Shown here: piece by piece, positions 16,601 to 24,083 of the stretch | How the letters are laid out: each line of letters begins with the position of its first letter | Numbering within the stretch: position 1 is the stretch's first letter | Source: an uncultured Hungatella sp. | GTDB taxonomy: Bacteria > Bacillota > Clostridia > Lachnospirales > Lachnospiraceae | NCBI GenBank assembly: GCA_959018155.1 | Contig: CAUEKH010000001.1 | Coordinates: 1-27,066, forward strand | Direction: 5' to 3' | DNA length: 27,066 nt | The notes under the pieces: model-generated | Seen by the model: only the letters and a program-made list of their open reading frames with translations | What the model was told of the DNA's origin: nothing | Database searches by the model: none | Made by a program: the position numbers and the translations under genes

Positions 16601-18198
16601 AAATTGGCCGCCGTATTATCGATTTTATTGCCGGTTGAGGTATGGTAGCGGTACCGGGGATCTTCATTGAAATTCTCCAGTGTTTTTGCTTCCCGTTCAA
16701 TCAGTTCCGGGTCCATCTCATCATACATCAGGATGACCGTATTGCAGAGACTCTGCGGCATTCCTATGAACCAGTGCCACCAGTTTCCATACAAATCTTT
16801 CTTTACATCCATGGAATCATTATAGATTTTTGCATAGGCCCATTCCAGCGCTCCGATGATATCTTTCTTCAGTTCTTCGTTCTGATACAATTCGCTTCCC
16901 TTGGAACTGTAAGCGGTGGCCATCTGTTCAATTCTGGAAAATCCAGTTCCCAGTCCCTCGGTAATATTGGCAACACTATCCACTTTACTATAGGTAAAAT
17001 CAATGTCATTCCACAGCCGGGTCCGCTCCAATCCGCCCTTCTCCATAGTTTCCCAGTATTTCTGGGCAGTGTCAGTCAGATCTTTCATCATAGCAGCATA
17101 GACCTCATCGCTGTCGTCTGCGATGTTGTTACCGGTCAGACGATTTCTCCAGTTTTCCCGGATTGCTTCATAATATGGGCGCAGTTCGCCATCCTCAACG
17201 GAGATTCTACATACGGCCTTGTGCTGTTCGTCGATCTGTGCAGTGATTTCTACCATGCCCATGGCGTATGCCGTTACAATACCGTTTTCATCGACATCCG
17301 CAATGGCCGGGTCACTGGAAGACCACGTTATCTCACCGTCATATGCACCGTTACACTTAGCCTCCAGTTCCAGGGTATCCCCGGTCAACATGGAGGTGTC
17401 TGTTTTATTCAGGGCGATGCGGTAAGTTGGTACAAGCTGAATATCATCCAGACAGATCTCTCCAGCCATGTTCGTTGCATAAAATTCAACCTGAATTCCT
17501 ACCGCATCTTCCGGGGGATTCAGAGATGTAAATTCATACTGGATCCAGCCATCTGTCGTGCCTTTGATCTGTGCAGTCTCATTATAGTCCGAAGATTGAG
17601 TGGCCTTCAGCCACGTTAATCTGGCATTGAATCCGGTGCCAGTTACATTCTCCGCCTTAACCATAAAGGTGCATTGATAGTTGATGGCAGGATCGGCGAT
17701 AGGCTTCATGGCATAGCTGATGCCAAGTCTCGATGACGTGTTTTCGGAACGGATGCGTAAATAGTTGTTTCCCTCTGGTGCCTCCGTCGGATCGTTTACA
17801 ATCTCAAAGGTCATCTTCTCGTTTCCTTTAGGGTTTGGCCACATAGTCCAGCCTGTCGGCATAATTTCATCCACCCATACCTTCTTATAAGCTTCGTTCG
17901 TTGTCTTCGCGGTAGTCTCGAAGCTGCCATTTGGATGAATATTTCCAAGTTCCTTCTTCAGCGCATTGCTAAGCGTTGCCTTCTCCGCGTTGGACGCGGC
18001 ATTTGATGATGTAGCCTTATGACTATTCCCCCTGTCCGCATTAGACTGGCTGGCAGTCCTTACTGTACGACCGGATGACAGTTCCCCAAACTGCGGGGAG
18101 GCCATGGCCGGTGCTACGGCCTGAAAAGTCATGGCGGCCGTCAGAATCACGGCGGCAGCTTTAGCGCCGCGGCGTCTGGCATTTTTGTGCTTTTTCAT
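13657..18198 (-). CDS. Secreted PL8-family polysaccharide lyase (hyaluronate/chondroitin/xanthan lyase type) with wall-binding repeats
   Basis: 1513 residues from the ATG at 18198, chosen because AAGGAGG lies six bases upstream. A longer in-frame start exists but has no ribosome site. A signal peptide is clear, with probable cleavage after AMA at 33. Then follow a CBM-like beta-sandwich (about 75-265), a Big2 immunoglobulin-like domain (about 268-345), the alpha/alpha-toroid PL8 domain (about 350-700) and the PL8 beta-sandwich domains (to about 1130). A helical linker, a Pro/Glu-rich spacer (near 1390) and choline-binding-type repeats rich in W and Y complete the C-terminus. The catalytic His582 and Tyr591 sit in DGSYIDHGNLAYTGGYG with the nine-residue spacing of pneumococcal hyaluronate lyase; Asn532 lies 50 residues earlier, also as expected. 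PL8 enzymes cut uronic-acid polysaccharides by beta-elimination outside the cell. The exact substrate is unknown. Confidence 0.93.
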   Translation of the reverse strand: MKKHKNARRRGAKAAAVILTAAMTFQAVAPAMASPQFGELSSGRTVRTASQSNADRGNSHKATSSNAASNAEKATLSNALKKELGNIHPNGSFETTAKTTNEAYKKVWVDEIMPTGWTMWPNPKGNEKMTFEIVNDPTEAPEGNNYLRIRSENTSSRLGISYAMKPIADPAINYQCTFMVKAENVTGTGFNARLTWLKATQSSDYNETAQIKGTTDGWIQYEFTSLNPPEDAVGIQVEFYATNMAGEICLDDIQLVPTYRIALNKTDTSMLTGDTLELEAKCNGAYDGEITWSSSDPAIADVDENGIVTAYAMGMVEITAQIDEQHKAVCRISVEDGELRPYYEAIRENWRNRLTGNNIADDSDEVYAAMMKDLTDTAQKYWETMEKGGLERTRLWNDIDFTYSKVDSVANITEGLGTGFSRIEQMATAYSSKGSELYQNEELKKDIIGALEWAYAKIYNDSMDVKKDLYGNWWHWFIGMPQSLCNTVILMYDEMDPELIEREAKTLENFNEDPRYRYHTSTGNKIDNTAANLIDTSLVSALRASIGETAKPLNMAKALLGNSIGFVTEGNGYYEDGSYIDHGNLAYTGGYGSTLLGGIEKFLFIIADSPWDVSSDQLTSVYQWIWNGIRPLYVDGAVMDMTTGRGVARPSTNEHTVGRGLLKPIVHLINRAPDEYREEICAFAKTEIQAGLDYNKDYFIGMTVTDMMAMNNLLADDSLEEDAQVYHKNFGVMDKAVYHGENFDLGISMYSKRTGNFEYGNKENLKGWHMSDGALFLYNGDQSQYADVYWPTVDAHRLAGITTDHTEGFIPSDESWGPHTSKKDWVGGSSVLSQYGTVGMDFEGETKSGGISSLKAKKSWFTFPDAVVALGAGINSNEGKATETIVDNRKVRDDAANTVWVNGQEASLTTGEAAVMPVNWALLEGNEGESQNIGYYFPEETEISVLKETRIGNWRDINGAVGAGSANDREIIRSYISLAVDHGINPQDETYSYVLLPGRNTDEMAEFAENPDVKILANTAEVQAVQNTKYGVSGYNFWTACDVEGLEVSAKTPASVTIARDGNTITAGISNPTQNGQDTIVVLNGYYEPVDTEDGVTVTNQGSRTLLTIEGTVDFGKTYTVVLAGLEEKLDKWQNQVENAIRDGKIDVETILKEIEALDTAQLNEAQKEQIAAILKAASEKLATIETVNEVMAPISQVDEVTFDNADAVEAYLKKCEALTDSDKAVLSQADYAKIAALSAGFQKEEIHMATDGVTARAVNGTMDVRTVLFLNDESASSELYQAALSETETFLSLYRPALFLKDKGLSLKENPIAITMKAPAAVSGEEGTLKLYCFAPAGRTRAAVTAEEVPFIKNNDGTVTFEARRDAVYGFALLKEVKPEPTPEPEPEPTPNTKPSRGGGSSHGSISDGTWVLDNNGWWFRHYNGTWPSSQWKWVKGYWYHFNEAGYMQTGWILDKGLWYYLKPDGSMASNEWVLYKDRWYFLSRNGEMLANTSITWKNIMYQLGADGAMVE

Positions 18199-18508
18199 AA
18201 ACAACCTCCTTCTGCTTTTTCCAAAAATTACCATATCTGGTAATTAAATGGATATTTCCTCTGTTTTTTAGTATAAGGGAAAAAGCACGAAGGGTATATA
18301 TTTGGTTTTTTACTTTTATCGTCAATATTTATCCTTTTAGAGTTAAAAGCGAACAGAAATTGGTATAATTCACTTAAATAGTCAGTGTATCAACAAGGAT
18401 CGGAGATTTGAAACCAGAAATTTGCTTATGGGGCATGGATTAAAAGACAGGAACGCTTACAAGGATGCCGTTCATTTCCTCGTTTTTCCTGTTTTCAGGC
18501 TAATGTTT
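18199..18508. promoter_or_regulatory. Upstream region of the lyase gene with palindromic operator candidate
   Basis: A perfect inverted repeat, AATTACCA-TATC-TGGTAATT, lies at 18226-18245, just upstream of the lyase ribosome site. Farther upstream on the minus strand, TTGACG (18334-18329) and TATATA boxes separated by 19 bases may form the promoter. The palindrome would then lie in the transcribed leader, a typical repressor position. On the plus strand an isolated TATAAT occurs near 18363 without a good -35 box. No gene is seen between 18246 and 18508. Confidence 0.5.
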
Positions 18509-19426
18509 TTAGCCCTCGTTTCTCTCCTCCATAGCATGAACCATATGAACAACAAATTTATGCGTCGGAACCGGTACCCCCATCTTTGCGGCAGCTCTTA
18601 CTACCGATCCACTGATAGTATCCACCTCCGTTTTCCTCCCCTGTTTTAAGTCCATATAGATGGACGTCAATCCTTCGGGAGAGTTTATGGAAGTCTGTCT
18701 GACACGCTCTGTCATTTCCTCTTCATCGAATTTCAGGCCCATGGCATCCGCTACCTGGATTGCCTCATGAATCAGCTGTTTCGTCATTTCCCAGGCATGG
18801 GAGTTGGATGCAATATATCCGATCTGCACTGAAAGGATGCCTGTGACTGCGCTTAAAGAGACATTAGTAAACAGCTTATCCCAGATGAGCTGCTGGATAT
18901 TATCAAAAATGTGACAGTCAAACCCACAGGAATCAAAACCCTCCTTGCATTTTTCGAGCATATTTTCCTTATCAGGAGTCAGCATTCCGAAATTGGTTTT
19001 CCCAACGCCCCCACGGCGGACATGTGCCAGGCCCAGAACCGCTCCATTGTCTTCTGTCGTTCCAAGGATAATCCTTTCTTTTGCAACAAACTCCGAAAGA
19101 ATATCTTCATGTCCCGCCCCATTCTGCAACGTCATCACATAAGTGTGTTCTCCAATTACTCCCTTATTCTCTTCCAGTGCCGCCCTCGAAAACAGGGATT
19201 TAACGAATACGACGACCAAATCCACAATTCCCAGTCCCTCTGTTGAAGTCACTGCGGCCGGATGATAGACAACGCTTTTTCCAGCCTCCTCCACGGTCAG
19301 ACCGTCATCATTAATTTTCTCAACCAATGCCTCATTTTTATCCACCATATATACTTCATGTTTTAAGGATAAATGGCCTCCGTAGACAGACCCCATGGCG
19401 CCCGCGCCAAGTATTAAAATCTTCAT
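18509..19426 (-). CDS. Ketopantoate reductase-family (PanE/ApbA-like) dehydrogenase
   Basis: 305 residues. The Rossmann start ILGAGAMGSVYGG binds NAD(P). The C-terminal helical domain contains the WDKLFTNVSLSAVT segment, with the catalytic Lys and first Asn of the family; the second conserved Asn is Ser here. A GRKTEVDTISG segment matches the conserved Glu-containing substrate site. Known members reduce 2-ketopantoate to pantoate with NADPH, but many relatives act on other 2-keto acids. It is the last gene of a catabolic set and is not near pantothenate genes, so a role on another keto or hydroxy acid is more likely than pantothenate synthesis. A terminator-like hairpin separates it from the cyclase gene, so its expression may be lower than that of the operon. 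Confidence 0.87.
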   Translation of the reverse strand: MKILILGAGAMGSVYGGHLSLKHEVYMVDKNEALVEKINDDGLTVEEAGKSVVYHPAAVTSTEGLGIVDLVVVFVKSLFSRAALEENKGVIGEHTYVMTLQNGAGHEDILSEFVAKERIILGTTEDNGAVLGLAHVRRGGVGKTNFGMLTPDKENMLEKCKEGFDSCGFDCHIFDNIQQLIWDKLFTNVSLSAVTGILSVQIGYIASNSHAWEMTKQLIHEAIQVADAMGLKFDEEEMTERVRQTSINSPEGLTSIYMDLKQGRKTEVDTISGSVVRAAAKMGVPVPTHKFVVHMVHAMEERNEG

Positions 19427-19448
19427 AAATGCACCTGGGAACTTCTGT

Positions 19449-19484
19449 AAAAAGACACGAAAAGGACAGAGCCTTCCCGTGTCT
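19449..19484 (-). terminator. Terminator-like hairpin between cyclase and reductase genes
   Basis: On the minus strand AGACACG..AAGG pairs with CCTT..CGTGTCT (two G-U pairs in between) around a six-base loop, followed by five T. It may reduce or stop read-through into the reductase gene at 19426. Confidence 0.65.
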
Positions 19485-19528
19485 CCTGCATTGTTCCGTT
19501 TTCCTTTCTTCCTGACTTCTACCCGTTT

Positions 19529-20218
19529 TTACCTTGAGAACTCCGCCAGCCCTTCCAGCGCATACGCTCTGATCGGACAGGAATCCAGTCCCTTGATCGG
19601 CAGCGGCGTGTAAGACATAAAAAATGTATCTGTCGTAAGCTGATCTAAGTTCTTAAGCACTTCCAGGAATACCCCGTCATATTCCATAATCACATCATGG
19701 AACGCCGAGACATCCTCGTTGTTGCTCTCAATAGAAACTCCGTCGCCAAAGCCAACGCATTTTACCTTCTTTTCCTTCATCCACTCTGCCGTTTCCCTGC
19801 AGATAAATAATCGCTTATCCGCTTCCGTGTTGGTTAAAGGTGTAAATGGTTCCAGTTTGTAGGGGCTGTCAATGATTACGATATCCCCATCCTGAATCCT
19901 GTCTCCGCAGGCTTTCTCTAAGTCAGCCGCCTTAATCTTCTCATTTGGCTGCATGTGTGTAATATTTACATAGATTGCCCTTCCCATAAAAGTTGTGAGG
20001 GGAAGCGCTTCCACATCAGACCAGTTATCATTGTGATGATACGGACATTCCACATGTGTTCCTAAATGGCTTGTAAGGTCCATAATGGTATGGAAATCCG
20101 GGATTGGACCACCTGTATTAAATCTTGTCAGCCCGCATCTCCTCGTCTCTGTTTTTGGATCGAGGGTCTTCGTTAAATCGACAACCCTTATCTTGCCTAA
20201 CATTTCTACTGCTGCCAT
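19529..20218 (-). CDS. Cyclase-family metal-dependent hydrolase (kynurenine formamidase-like fold)
   Basis: 229 residues, with AAAGAGG six bases before the ATG. The metal-binding motif HLGTHVECPYHH is visible near residues 52-63; the Asp usual in HxGTHxDxPxH is Glu here. Later residues include an IIDSPY strand and a GFGDGVSIES segment typical of the family. Relatives (PF04199) hydrolyse amides or lactone-like rings, for example formylkynurenine. It lies between the cupin and reductase genes in an operon with a GntP permease, so it probably opens or hydrolyses an intermediate of the imported acid. The substrate is unknown. No tryptophan catabolism genes are near, which argues against kynurenine formamidase. 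Confidence 0.85.
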   Translation of the reverse strand: MAAVEMLGKIRVVDLTKTLDPKTETRRCGLTRFNTGGPIPDFHTIMDLTSHLGTHVECPYHHNDNWSDVEALPLTTFMGRAIYVNITHMQPNEKIKAADLEKACGDRIQDGDIVIIDSPYKLEPFTPLTNTEADKRLFICRETAEWMKEKKVKCVGFGDGVSIESNNEDVSAFHDVIMEYDGVFLEVLKNLDQLTTDTFFMSYTPLPIKGLDSCPIRAYALEGLAEFSR

Positions 20219-20251
20219 GTCTAACCTCTTTCCGCCCTGTTAAGGCTGATA

Positions 20252-20611
20252 TTATGCTCTCTTATCGTATAAAATCAGGGCAATCATCTCAACCGGTTCA
20301 TTGCCGATTACTTCTATTCCGTGGCCCTCGCCTGTACCGGTAAATGTCACATCCCCCGCGGTTACAGTCCTGATCGTTCCATTATCGTTGTATGCCGCCT
20401 TACCACTTAAAATATAGTACGTTTCCGACTCATTTTCATGAACGTGGTAGCCAATGGCTGAACCGGGATAAACCGTGGTGTGACCAAATACCCGGCCGGC
20501 CTGATACATCTCATCCGGACCATTTAAAAGGCTTCTGACTAATATTTCGCCTTTTCCGTTAAATGGGCTCGGTTTTCTGTCATAAATCTTTTCATCTCTC
20601 TCGCGAATCAT
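20252..20611 (-). CDS. Small cupin-domain protein
   Basis: 119 residues from the ATG at 20611, preferred over an upstream GTG because AAGGA precedes it. A single cupin barrel is evident: GxxxGYHVHENESETYYILSGKA has the His and Glu metal ligands, followed by DVTFTGTGEGHGIEVIG with the final His. Cupins of this size can be isomerases, epimerases, decarboxylases or simple binding proteins. It lies 33 bases before the cyclase gene and 24 bases after the lyase-like gene, so it is part of the same operon. Its reaction is unknown. Confidence 0.87.
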   Translation of the reverse strand: MIRERDEKIYDRKPSPFNGKGEILVRSLLNGPDEMYQAGRVFGHTTVYPGSAIGYHVHENESETYYILSGKAAYNDNGTIRTVTAGDVTFTGTGEGHGIEVIGNEPVEMIALILYDKRA

Positions 20612-20635
20612 TTCTTTTCCTTCTTTCACTCTGGA

Positions 20636-21604
20636 TTACTTATTATATTTTTTAGCTGTCTCGTTGAATTCCTCTTCAATCCCAATATAATAATTAAGCC
20701 CCATATCGATCCAGTTCGGTATTTCCTCTTCCGGGATTCCGCCCATATCATGCTCATCATGGAATACGGTGTTGCGGGCCTTCAGCGTTTCTTTCCCGTA
20801 TACGTACATGCCGAACATGGAAGCCTTCTCGAATACGTGACAGGTGACGAAATTAAAGCCATAAGGAATCACATCATCAAGGTCGATATCAGCCTTGCCA
20901 TTCTTGCTCATGACATCCGGCCACATTTTCCAGCCTGTCACTTCTTTGCTTACCTTTTCAGCCTCTTCAATCGTCTTAAGACCGATAATTAAGGTCATAA
21001 TGTCAACGCCCATATCCCTGGCCATGGCTTCGGCAGCCTTACAGCGGCTGATAGCCTCATCAATTCCATATTCCAGCTTACATTCCGTGCGGGCAATAAC
21101 GAGGAAATCCGTTCCTTTGGCAGCCTCCAGACTGGCCGCAACCTTGGCCAGCCATTTTTCCCTTGATACGACTTCATGCTTGATGTCCCCATCCTTGTAA
21201 CCGTTCATCATGGCAAAGCCCCATCTGTTCCAGCCCCGGATTCCGGTTGTATCATCAATAGTACAGCCCTTGGCTCCGGCACCGATCAGCCTTTTGATCA
21301 GGCGGTAGGTCGTAAGCGGAGTATCGCCAAATCCGTCGTCCGCATCGACAATCAGAGGAAGGGAAGAATAATTGCAAATCCGCTCTGTAGACTGGACAAG
21401 GTCATCTGCGGTAATCAGTCCGATATCCGGAAGCCCGGCAACGCTTTCCGCCAGCTGACCGCCACTTAACATCAGCGCCTTGAAACCTGTCAGTTCCGCT
21501 GCTCTGGCTGTACGGCAGTCCCATACACACGGCGCAAAAATCTGCTCATTTTTAACTAATTCCTTAAAAGATGGTGTTTCTTTTTTTACATATTCATTTT
21601 TCAT
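20636..21604 (-). CDS. PEP mutase / isocitrate lyase superfamily enzyme without the catalytic Cys loop
   Basis: 322 residues from the ATG at 21604; an earlier ATG at 21622 has no ribosome site and the chosen one has only a weak one. The barrel core is recognisable: SGGQLAES, GLPDIGLITADDL, VDADDGFGD (metal-binding Asp pair, about 87-94) and GAKGCTIDD. Where lyases of the family carry a KRCGH loop after the ..IED strand, this protein has TTGIRGWNRWGF, with no Cys. Typical isocitrate or methylisocitrate cleavage is therefore unlikely. Relatives without that Cys include oxaloacetate decarboxylases, hydrolases and PEP mutases. The operon context (GntP permease, cupin, cyclase, reductase) fits the breakdown of a branched or hydroxy dicarboxylic acid, but this is inference. 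Confidence 0.85.
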   Translation of the reverse strand: MKNEYVKKETPSFKELVKNEQIFAPCVWDCRTARAAELTGFKALMLSGGQLAESVAGLPDIGLITADDLVQSTERICNYSSLPLIVDADDGFGDTPLTTYRLIKRLIGAGAKGCTIDDTTGIRGWNRWGFAMMNGYKDGDIKHEVVSREKWLAKVAASLEAAKGTDFLVIARTECKLEYGIDEAISRCKAAEAMARDMGVDIMTLIIGLKTIEEAEKVSKEVTGWKMWPDVMSKNGKADIDLDDVIPYGFNFVTCHVFEKASMFGMYVYGKETLKARNTVFHDEHDMGGIPEEEIPNWIDMGLNYYIGIEEEFNETAKKYNK

Positions 21605-21646
21605 GTCTGTACGCCCTTTCATTTAAAAAATAATATTATATAGAAA

Positions 21647-22960
21647 TTAAATTGCAATCGGATACATGATATTTCCCAAAACAAGCGCTAACGCAAGAGC
21701 AAGGAGTGTAATGATAACGGTCGTTACAAATAAATACTTATAGCCGTCCTTATAGGAAACGCCTGATATTGCCAGCACCGCCACAATACCGCCGCTGTGC
21801 GGAAGGCTGTCGAGGCCGACAGAGGCGATAACACCGATTCTGTGCATGATAGCCGGATTCACACCCATTGCCATAAATGGCTCCGCCAGCACGGAAAGCG
21901 TTGTCGATAAACCTCCCATACCTGAAGCATTCAGTCCACATAAAAGTGTTGTCGCAATACCGAAAATGATTAATGGATTACCGCCCGAAGTGCTGAAACT
22001 TAAAATACCATCTACCATTTTATTAAAGCCCGGCGCGACTTTAATGACCGAACCGATTGCTACAATCGCGGAAGCATTGATTGTTGTCACCGCCGCGCTG
22101 CTCACGGAATCCGTAAGAATCTGCTGAACCCCTGTAATATTTTTGTAAAACAGGACAGCGCACAATGCGATACCGGATAACAGCGCTACAGAAATGTCCT
22201 GATTCAATCCATTGAGCACAACAGCGACACATACGATTGGAAGTATGGAAAGAACTACATTCGGCAGCTTTCCCTGGGCTTCCATCTCATCTGTTTTCTG
22301 TAATATTTTGACCGTGTCCTCGTCCACTTCAAAACCAACATTTTTCTTCTTCGCCTTGTTTGCCTCATACATCAGATAAATAAGGATTAAAACGAGTGCG
22401 AATAAACCGCAGATAATACCGACTGCCGGCGCCGCCATGGCATCTGTTGGCAGATAGGTGGTCGGAATAATATTCTGAACCTGAGGATTACCCGGAAGCA
22501 TGGTCACCCAGGTAAAAATACCTGCCCCGATGGTAGCCGGAATTAAGTATCTTGGCAGATTTGCCTTACGAAATACAGCCAGTGTAATGGGATATAATGC
22601 AAAGCAGGAAACCATCGCCGACACACCGCCGTAAGTAAGCAGACCGCCCGCTATAACAATTGCCGGAATTGCAAATCTGGCCCCCAGCTTTCCGATAATA
22701 AAAGAAGCAATCGACCTGGCCGCCCCTGTTACGTCCATAACCTTTGAAAGAATGGCTCCCAGCAAAAGCATTAACCAAGAAGATTTAACGAAATTTGCGA
22801 ATCCGGTCATATAATCTCCGGTCATCGTCGAGACAACTGGCAGCTGGCTGAACAGTGCAATAAAAATAACGCTGATCGCCGCAGCATACACGACCGGAAC
22901 CTTCTTAAGTGTGAGGATGAGCAGTATCGCAAGCCCCAAAAGAATAACAATCATATCCAT
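21647..22960 (-). CDS. GntP-family organic acid permease
   Basis: 437 residues from the ATG at 22960, which has AGGAGGG eight bases upstream; the longer in-frame start at 22987 has none. The protein is hydrophobic throughout, with about 12 membrane spans. GntP-type features include the N-terminal LGLAILLILTLKKVPVVYAA, the GGLLTYGGVSAMVSCFALYP stretch and PATIGAGIFTWVTMLPGNPQ. The family (gluconate:H+ symporters) carries gluconate, fructuronate, glycerate or other hydroxy acids into the cell. As first gene of the minus-strand operon it sets the theme: uptake of an organic acid. The exact substrate cannot be read from the sequence. Confidence 0.92.
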   Translation of the reverse strand: MDMIVILLGLAILLILTLKKVPVVYAAAISVIFIALFSQLPVVSTMTGDYMTGFANFVKSSWLMLLLGAILSKVMDVTGAARSIASFIIGKLGARFAIPAIVIAGGLLTYGGVSAMVSCFALYPITLAVFRKANLPRYLIPATIGAGIFTWVTMLPGNPQVQNIIPTTYLPTDAMAAPAVGIICGLFALVLILIYLMYEANKAKKKNVGFEVDEDTVKILQKTDEMEAQGKLPNVVLSILPIVCVAVVLNGLNQDISVALLSGIALCAVLFYKNITGVQQILTDSVSSAAVTTINASAIVAIGSVIKVAPGFNKMVDGILSFSTSGGNPLIIFGIATTLLCGLNASGMGGLSTTLSVLAEPFMAMGVNPAIMHRIGVIASVGLDSLPHSGGIVAVLAISGVSYKDGYKYLFVTTVIITLLALALALVLGNIMYPIAI

Positions 22961-23116
22961 GTGAATTTCCCTCCTGATGTTTACCACAGTTTCTTAAAAT
23001 GAACTGATATTCTGAAATCATGCATCAGCGTTTTCCCCAGAGAAATGTTTCCGCGCGATTAAAACCAACCCCTGTTTCCAACCGTAATTTCTTTTGCATG
23101 TTTCTTGTACACCTGT

Positions 23117-23146
23117 AGTATACAACAGTTATTTTAGTTCCATCAA
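23117..23146 (-). promoter_or_regulatory. Promoter of the GntP operon with overlapping operator
   Basis: On the minus strand TTGATG (23146-23141), an 18-base spacer and TATACT (23122-23117). The motif TATACAACAGTT (23119-23130, plus strand) covers the -10 box, a position suited to repression by the divergent GntR protein. Confidence 0.6.
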
Positions 23147-23214
23147 TAGACAAAAGTATCAAAACTTTTCGACAAATTTATACATTTTATACAAAGCTGA
23201 AATTATTTTTATAT

Positions 23215-23263
23215 TTGCAATTTTTCGTGTTTTCATTTAGTATATATAATATATACAACTGTT
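23215..23263 (+). promoter_or_regulatory. GntR gene promoter with second operator-like motif
   Basis: TTGCAA (23215-23220) and TAGTAT (23238-23243), 17 bases apart, in a very A/T-rich tract. TATACAACTGTT at 23252-23263 repeats, with one change, the motif at 23119-23130. Both contain the palindromic core AAC(A/T)GTT. Autoregulation is likely but inferred. Confidence 0.5.
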
Positions 23264-23316
23264 TTACAAGATGTATCAATTAAAAAGAAAGCCACGAATA
23301 GAGAACAGGAAATTAT

Positions 23317-24027
23317 ATGATGAAAGAAAAAGAAAAAGAAAAACAAACCGGCAGAGGTTTAAAAGAACATACTTATCAAATATTAAAGGAACGGCTGGTC
23401 GACTGCATCTACCCGCCGGGAAGTCTGTTAAATGAAGCACAGCTGGCGCAGGATCTGGAGCTGAGCCGTACTCCAATCCGGGAAGCTATCAGCAAACTGG
23501 AGATGGATGGTTTTATAAAAATTCTGCCCAAAAAGGGAATCTACGTAACGGATATCACCTTTAACGATGTCCACCAGGTATTCCAGGCCCGCATTGAGAT
23601 TGAGCCGATTGCCTTAAGACTGTCCGGCCCCCGTCTTCCCAAAGACGAACTGGCCGCATTCTGCCACAAATTCCAGGAACCGGTCACCGATATCCATAAC
23701 AGCTTCCGTCTCGATACAGCAATGCACTTATTTATCATCGAACACTGCGGAAACCGGTATATCATTGACATGATGCGCCGGGTATTTGAAGAAAATACGC
23801 GGATCATCATTTCCAGCAGACAGAATCAGCTGCAAATCCATGACGCAAAAGAGGAACACTTAAATATTCTCAACCTGCTGATCCATGACAAATATGAGGA
23901 AGCAGAAGCCGCCATGCGCATTCACATTGATTCCTGCCGGAAAGCTGCGCTCGATTATTTCTATAGCAGCCAGATCTATACAACGGTATCGGACAACGCG
24001 TATAAAAAAGAACTGGAAAAGCTGTAA
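23317..24027 (+). CDS. GntR-family regulator, FCD (FadR) subfamily
   Basis: 236 residues, with AGGA seven bases upstream of the first of two ATGs. Residues about 15-80 are the winged helix-turn-helix, with LAQDLELSRTPIREAISKLEMDGFI as the typical GntR recognition part. Residues about 95-220 are the all-helical FCD ligand domain, with candidate metal ligands in RLDTAMHLFI, EEHLNIL and MRIHID. FCD regulators bind small organic acids and release operator DNA. The gene is divergent from the GntP operon and near-identical motifs lie at both promoters, so it should control that operon and itself. The STM4013-like gene starts 57 bases after its stop with no clear promoter between, so read-through from this gene is possible. 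Confidence 0.92.
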   Translation: MMKEKEKEKQTGRGLKEHTYQILKERLVDCIYPPGSLLNEAQLAQDLELSRTPIREAISKLEMDGFIKILPKKGIYVTDITFNDVHQVFQARIEIEPIALRLSGPRLPKDELAAFCHKFQEPVTDIHNSFRLDTAMHLFIIEHCGNRYIIDMMRRVFEENTRIIISSRQNQLQIHDAKEEHLNILNLLIHDKYEEAEAAMRIHIDSCRKAALDYFYSSQIYTTVSDNAYKKELEKL

Positions 24028-24083
24028 TTGTTTCGTTGAAACAGGGATAAGCTTTTTACTTGATGATTTGATGGAGGGAATAC
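24028..24083 (+). other. Short gap before STM4013, no clear promoter; proposed right boundary of insertion
   Basis: A six-pair hairpin (TGTTTC-GTT-GAAACA, 24029-24043) lacks a direct T-run. AAGCTT at 24049-24054 matches the last Lys-Leu codons of STM4014 (12784-12789). Two TGA codons at 24061-24066 lie in frame with that site. GGAGGG before 24084 is the STM4013 ribosome site. Confidence 0.45.

Noticed and set aside
16642..17619. Long plus-strand ORF (325 residues) opposite the lyase gene
   Set aside because: It is antisense to a gene with signal peptide, ribosome site and conserved PL8 catalytic residues, and has no recognisable domains.
18509..19426. Housekeeping pantothenate gene panE
   Set aside because: No panB or panC nearby, one conserved Asn is Ser, and the context is catabolic; named only at family level.
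12796..24083. Insertion sequence or integrative element with its own transposase or integrase
   Set aside because: No transposase, integrase, tRNA or clear terminal inverted repeats were seen in the block; only the left-edge duplication and a six-base match mark it.
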